A program made the position numbers and the translations under genes. Below are positions 5,721-7,629 of a DNA stretch of 7,629 bases, piece by piece. This stretch comes from Deltaproteobacteria bacterium. GTDB lineage: Bacteria > Bdellovibrionota > Bdellovibrionia > JABDDW01. Numbering within the stretch: position 1 is the first letter of the stretch; every line of letters starts with the position of its first letter. The notes under the pieces were generated by a model. It had not been told where the DNA came from. It saw only the letters and a program-made list of their open reading frames with translations, and did no database searches. The stretch is taken from positions 1 through 7,629 of the forward strand of contig JABDDW010000070.1 of NCBI GenBank assembly GCA_013287405.1. Direction: 5' to 3'.

Positions 5721-6263
5721 TCAGCTATTCTTGCCATGATTGGTTTTGCGACTTCGTGAAGCCACTTTCTTATTCTTGGGCGTTTTAATATGTTTAGCTC
5801 GGCTTTGAAGACGGGCTAAATCTTTTTTTAGCTTAGCCTCTTCTTCTCGCGCTTGGGCTCGTTTCAAAGCCAACTCAGCATTTTCACTTCGGAGGCGCTC
5901 AGCCTCTTTTTTATTGTTCACTAAATCTATTTGAAGTTTTTCAATTTTACCCTGCTCGTCTTGAAGGCCTTGCTTCGCAATAGTGATTCTATTATTTTGC
6001 CCCTGAATCTCTTGCGTTAGTTTTTCATTTTGTGCACGCAGAGTTTCTGCCTTCCTCTGGGCGCCCTTAAGCTCCATTTCATTTTCTTTGGCGTCTCGCT
6101 TGGCTAGTTGGAGATCGGCAGTCAAATTCTTATGATCTTCTGATTGAAAGTCTGATTCAAGCCCCGCTTGAGTCACTTCTTCTTGGTCAGCAGCGATAAC
6201 TGACTTTGGAAAACTGACCGCGAAAAAAACTACCAAAACCAGACCTAGAAATTTTGCGTTCAT
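5721..6263 (-). CDS. Secreted coiled-coil protein
   Basis: A 180-residue protein with a typical signal peptide (MNAKFLGLVLVVFFAVSF, likely cleaved after SVIA near residue 24). A long Lys/Glu/Gln-rich heptad region from about 40 to 155 follows, which should form one continuous coiled coil. The tail is strongly basic (KTPKNKKVASRSRK and on). No enzymatic motif or known family is visible. It resembles periplasmic coiled-coil proteins such as the N-terminal parts of murein-hydrolase activators, but lacks their catalytic domain. The basic tail might bind peptidoglycan, lipopolysaccharide or nucleic acid. The ATG at 6263 has GGAG 7 bases upstream. It is in an operon with the Cys-pair gene that follows after 10 bases. 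Its first 17 bases closely resemble those of that gene (ATGAACGCAA, then similar). Confidence 0.85.
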   Translation of the reverse strand: MNAKFLGLVLVVFFAVSFPKSVIAADQEEVTQAGLESDFQSEDHKNLTADLQLAKRDAKENEMELKGAQRKAETLRAQNEKLTQEIQGQNNRITIAKQGLQDEQGKIEKLQIDLVNNKKEAERLRSENAELALKRAQAREEEAKLKKDLARLQSRAKHIKTPKNKKVASRSRKTNHGKNS

Positions 6264-6302
6264 CTTAGCACTCCGCTTTACATTTTTAGTTAATCTTCAA
6301 AG

Positions 6303-6322
6303 CCAGAACTTAGCATTTCTGG
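6303..6322 (-). promoter_or_regulatory. Leader inverted repeat before the coiled-coil gene
   Basis: CCAGAA (6303-6308) and TTCTGG (6317-6322) form a perfect 6-bp inverted repeat with an 8-base loop, about 40-60 bases before the ATG of the coiled-coil gene. It could be a leader hairpin or an operator. No T-run follows on the minus strand, so a terminator is unlikely. I see no clear promoter in the surrounding 150 bases. Confidence 0.3.
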
Positions 6323-6385
6323 TGCCGCCATCCCCGCCTGGTAGAAGCGAAGGCGCTGTCGAACTGATGAACATATTTTCAAAGA

Positions 6386-6402
6386 GTGACATAAATTGTC
6401 AC
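6386..6402 (-). repeat. Perfect inverted repeat behind the three-helix membrane gene
   Basis: GTGACA (6386-6391) and TGTCAC (6397-6402) make a perfect 6-bp inverted repeat with a 5-base loop, starting 11 bases after the stop of the membrane-protein gene. As RNA it could end that transcript, although it is followed only by TCTTTG and not a proper T-run. As DNA it has the symmetry and spacing of a dimeric-regulator site in front of the coiled-coil operon. I cannot decide between the two. Confidence 0.4.
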
Positions 6403-6413
6403 CTCAACTCCAA

Positions 6414-6719
6414 TTAACCCCGTCCATTAACATCGATGAGACGGGTGGTTTTTGATTTAGGTTTAAAGATGAACCAATAGATATGAGAGCCATAGATCGC
6501 GCAAAAGAGAGAAATAAAATCAACTCCCGTTGCCTTAAACTCCTTAATAGGTAAGAACATGGCGAAGATCCAACCTAAGGCGCCAGATCCCAGAGCCACT
6601 CCAATGGTTTTTCTCTTGCGGCGCTTTGAATCACCAGCAGCATAGGCATAGGCAAGCCCACAACTCAAACAAAGCAAAAATGCTACAATTAAACCTAATA
6701 TAACGGATTCGGGTGTCAT
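6414..6719 (-). CDS. Small three-helix inner-membrane protein
   Basis: A 101-residue hydrophobic protein of unknown function. Three membrane segments are visible at about 6-28, 38-57 and 66-85. The basic loop KRRKRK (32-37) and the basic end KPKSK place both on the cytoplasmic side, with the N-terminus outside. A strong AGGAGG lies 6 bases before the ATG and fixes the start. No catalytic or transport motif is evident, and I do not recognise the family. It is transcribed divergently from the SprT-like gene across a 61-base gap that carries two palindromes. Confidence 0.8.
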   Translation of the reverse strand: MTPESVILGLIVAFLLCLSCGLAYAYAAGDSKRRKRKTIGVALGSGALGWIFAMFLPIKEFKATGVDFISLFCAIYGSHIYWFIFKPKSKTTRLIDVNGRG

Positions 6720-6743
6720 AGTGACCCTCCTGATTTAACTTCT

Positions 6744-6766
6744 CTTTACTAAAGCATGGCCCATGC
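6744..6766. promoter_or_regulatory. Two abutting palindromes in the divergent intergenic gap
   Basis: CTTTACTAAAG (6744-6754) and GCATGGCCCATGC (6754-6766) are both perfect odd-length inverted repeats and share one base. Together they fill the middle of the 61-base gap between the membrane-protein gene and the SprT-like gene. The position suits an operator acting on both promoters. I could not place good -35/-10 pairs in either direction; TATGTT at 6769-6774 is the best -10 candidate for the plus strand. Confidence 0.4.
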
Positions 6767-6780
6767 CATATGTTTGAAAT

Positions 6781-7293
6781 GTGCCTGCTAATCAGAATGG
6801 AGCCTTCGAGTTTGAAAGCAGAATTAACAGTCTGGCGCGGAAGTGGAAATTATTTTTCTCCAATCCGCCTCGACCCTATGCTGCTCTCGAATTCAGTAGT
6901 TTTGAAGTTCACATAAATTGGAAAATGAGATCCAGAGCCGGACTTTGCCGCCCCTCAGAGGGGATCATCGAACTTAATCCCAATTTAATTACAGACGAAA
7001 AAAATCTCGAAGAGGTTTTTCTTCATGAACTCTGCCATCTTGTGGTAAGCCGACGATGGCCGAGAGCCCAGGCTCACGGAGATCGATGGAAAAATCTGAT
7101 GGTCCTTTGCGGAATGGAACCCAGAAGGTGCCATACTCTAACCCCCGAAAGACGGTATTTGCAGCGACGCTGGGAGCTAAAATGCTCCTGCCAAACTCAT
7201 CTTGTTACGACGTTAATCCTCAACCGGATTAAAAAAGGTCAACACTATAAATGCAGAAGTTGTAGAGGGTTTCTGAAGACCGCTTTATCTTAA
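6781..7293 (+). CDS. SprT-like zinc metalloprotease with zinc ribbon
   Basis: A 170-residue protein of the SprT/Spartan-like metallopeptidase family. The zinc-binding active site is H82-E83-L-C-H86, with the third ligand H99 in the AHGDRW segment, followed by CG-x-x-P-x-x-CHT as in SprT. A C-terminal zinc ribbon is formed by C135-x-C137 and C158-x-x-C161. Eukaryotic relatives (Spartan, Wss1) digest proteins crosslinked to DNA; the role of bacterial SprT proteins is less clear. The GTG at 6781 is chosen because an in-frame TGA lies just upstream. The next in-frame ATG (6925) would remove the first strand of the domain. No Shine-Dalgarno sequence precedes the GTG, so the message may be leaderless or the start may be a later CTG at about codon 18. 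The last 9 bases overlap the convergent dinB gene. Confidence 0.88.
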   Translation: MPANQNGAFEFESRINSLARKWKLFFSNPPRPYAALEFSSFEVHINWKMRSRAGLCRPSEGIIELNPNLITDEKNLEEVFLHELCHLVVSRRWPRAQAHGDRWKNLMVLCGMEPRRCHTLTPERRYLQRRWELKCSCQTHLVTTLILNRIKKGQHYKCRSCRGFLKTALS

Positions 7294-7629
7294 AATCCTT
7301 GCTCCATAACGCCTTTTCAACTCATCTTTGAGCTTTTCGATTTTTTCTTCTTTTAGCCTTCTTTCAGGGGCCTCAAAGAAGTCGTATTGCTGGTCGCAGT
7401 CTCTTCCTTCCACTAAAAAATTCCTCGCACAGATTCCAAATAGCCGAAGTTTCAGATGGGGAGCCTTATTCGTTTTCAAAAGATCTAGGGCCGTAGTCGC
7501 AATGATTCGCGCCGTAGAAGTCGGCTCCCTTAGGGTTATCGAGCGCACAAGGGTCGTGAAATCACTATATCTAATTTTTATTTGAATAGTCCGAGCTTTT
7601 AAACTTTCTTCTCTTAGACTTGTTCCCAA
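7285..7629 (-). CDS. dinB: DNA polymerase IV (Y-family), C-terminal part only
   Basis: The last 114 residues of a Y-family translesion polymerase are visible; the catalytic palm and fingers lie beyond the right edge of the window. The fragment matches the little-finger domain: KARTIQIKIRYSDFTTLVRS, then a helix ending in LDLLKT, then KLRLFGI (the usual RL-x-G strand). A beta-clamp binding pentapeptide Q-Y-D-F-F follows at fragment residues 81-85. A charged helix ends in RRYGARILR, the typical closing helix of many DinB proteins. The stop (7285-7287) lies inside the convergent SprT-like gene. Its start and promoter are not in the window. Family assignment is good; distinguishing DinB from a related Y-family subgroup would need the missing part. 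Confidence 0.85.
   Translation of the reverse strand: MGTSLREESLKARTIQIKIRYSDFTTLVRSITLREPTSTARIIATTALDLLKTNKAPHLKLRLFGICARNFLVEGRDCDQQYDFFEAPERRLKEEKIEKLKDELKRRYGARILR

Noticed and set aside
6297..6374. 25-codon minus-strand frame in the leader of the coiled-coil gene
   Set aside because: It has an ATG but no ribosome site and no hydrophobic or regulatory-peptide character; the length is within chance.
7328..7585. 85-codon plus-strand open frame at the right end
   Set aside because: Antisense to the dinB little-finger domain, without ribosome site or recognisable motif.
1..7629. CRISPR array, tRNA, rRNA or insertion sequence
   Set aside because: No regularly spaced repeats, no cloverleaf-type sequence, and no transposase frame or terminal inverted repeats with target duplication were seen.

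Overview
The window looks like a chromosomal segment of a Gram-negative, predatory-type bacterium of the Bdellovibrionota or a related deltaproteobacterial lineage. This rests on the secreted von Willebrand factor A lipoprotein with an SDEDDF motif, the many small signal-anchored proteins, the moderate-to-low GC content and good Shine-Dalgarno sites. The lineage is an inference from style; there is no rRNA or other marker.

Almost everything is read on the minus strand. From right to left: a partial Y-family DNA polymerase IV (dinB, 7285-7629); a plus-strand SprT-like zinc metalloprotease (6781-7293) that converges on dinB with a 9-base overlap; a three-helix membrane protein (6414-6719) divergent from the protease; a secreted coiled-coil protein (5721-6263) followed after 10 bases by a small signal-anchored Cys-pair protein (5306-5710), with a rho-independent terminator directly behind; a gene-free stretch with a good promoter; a von Willebrand A lipoprotein (3801-4973); a second member of the same Cys-pair family (3332-3733); a small membrane-anchored protein (2884-3315); and then the B and A subunits of a type IIB DNA topoisomerase, topoisomerase VI (1045-2838 and 1-1044, A cut by the window edge).

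The most notable content is the topoisomerase VI pair. Topo VI is the archaeal and plant relative of the Spo11 meiotic complex and is only sporadic in bacteria. Here B and A are fused at the TAA-ATG junction as a translationally coupled pair, and they lie tightly downstream of two genes for envelope-anchored proteins. Both subunits keep the core catalytic motifs: Tyr-Tyr and the DxD of the TOPRIM domain in A, and the GHKL ATP site in B. Two normally conserved spots differ: the transducer WKxY motif reads WRTY in B, and the DxDPxG motif reads DLDAYT in A.

The second pattern is a previously unnamed (to me) family of about 133-residue anchored proteins present twice. Both carry C-[KR]-D-x-R-x-x-M-D-G-G-x-x-A-x-x-E-S-G-G-L and a matching C-terminal Cys. 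Genome-maintenance genes (topo VI, SprT-like protease, DNA polymerase IV) lie at both ends of the window, with envelope proteins of unknown role between them.
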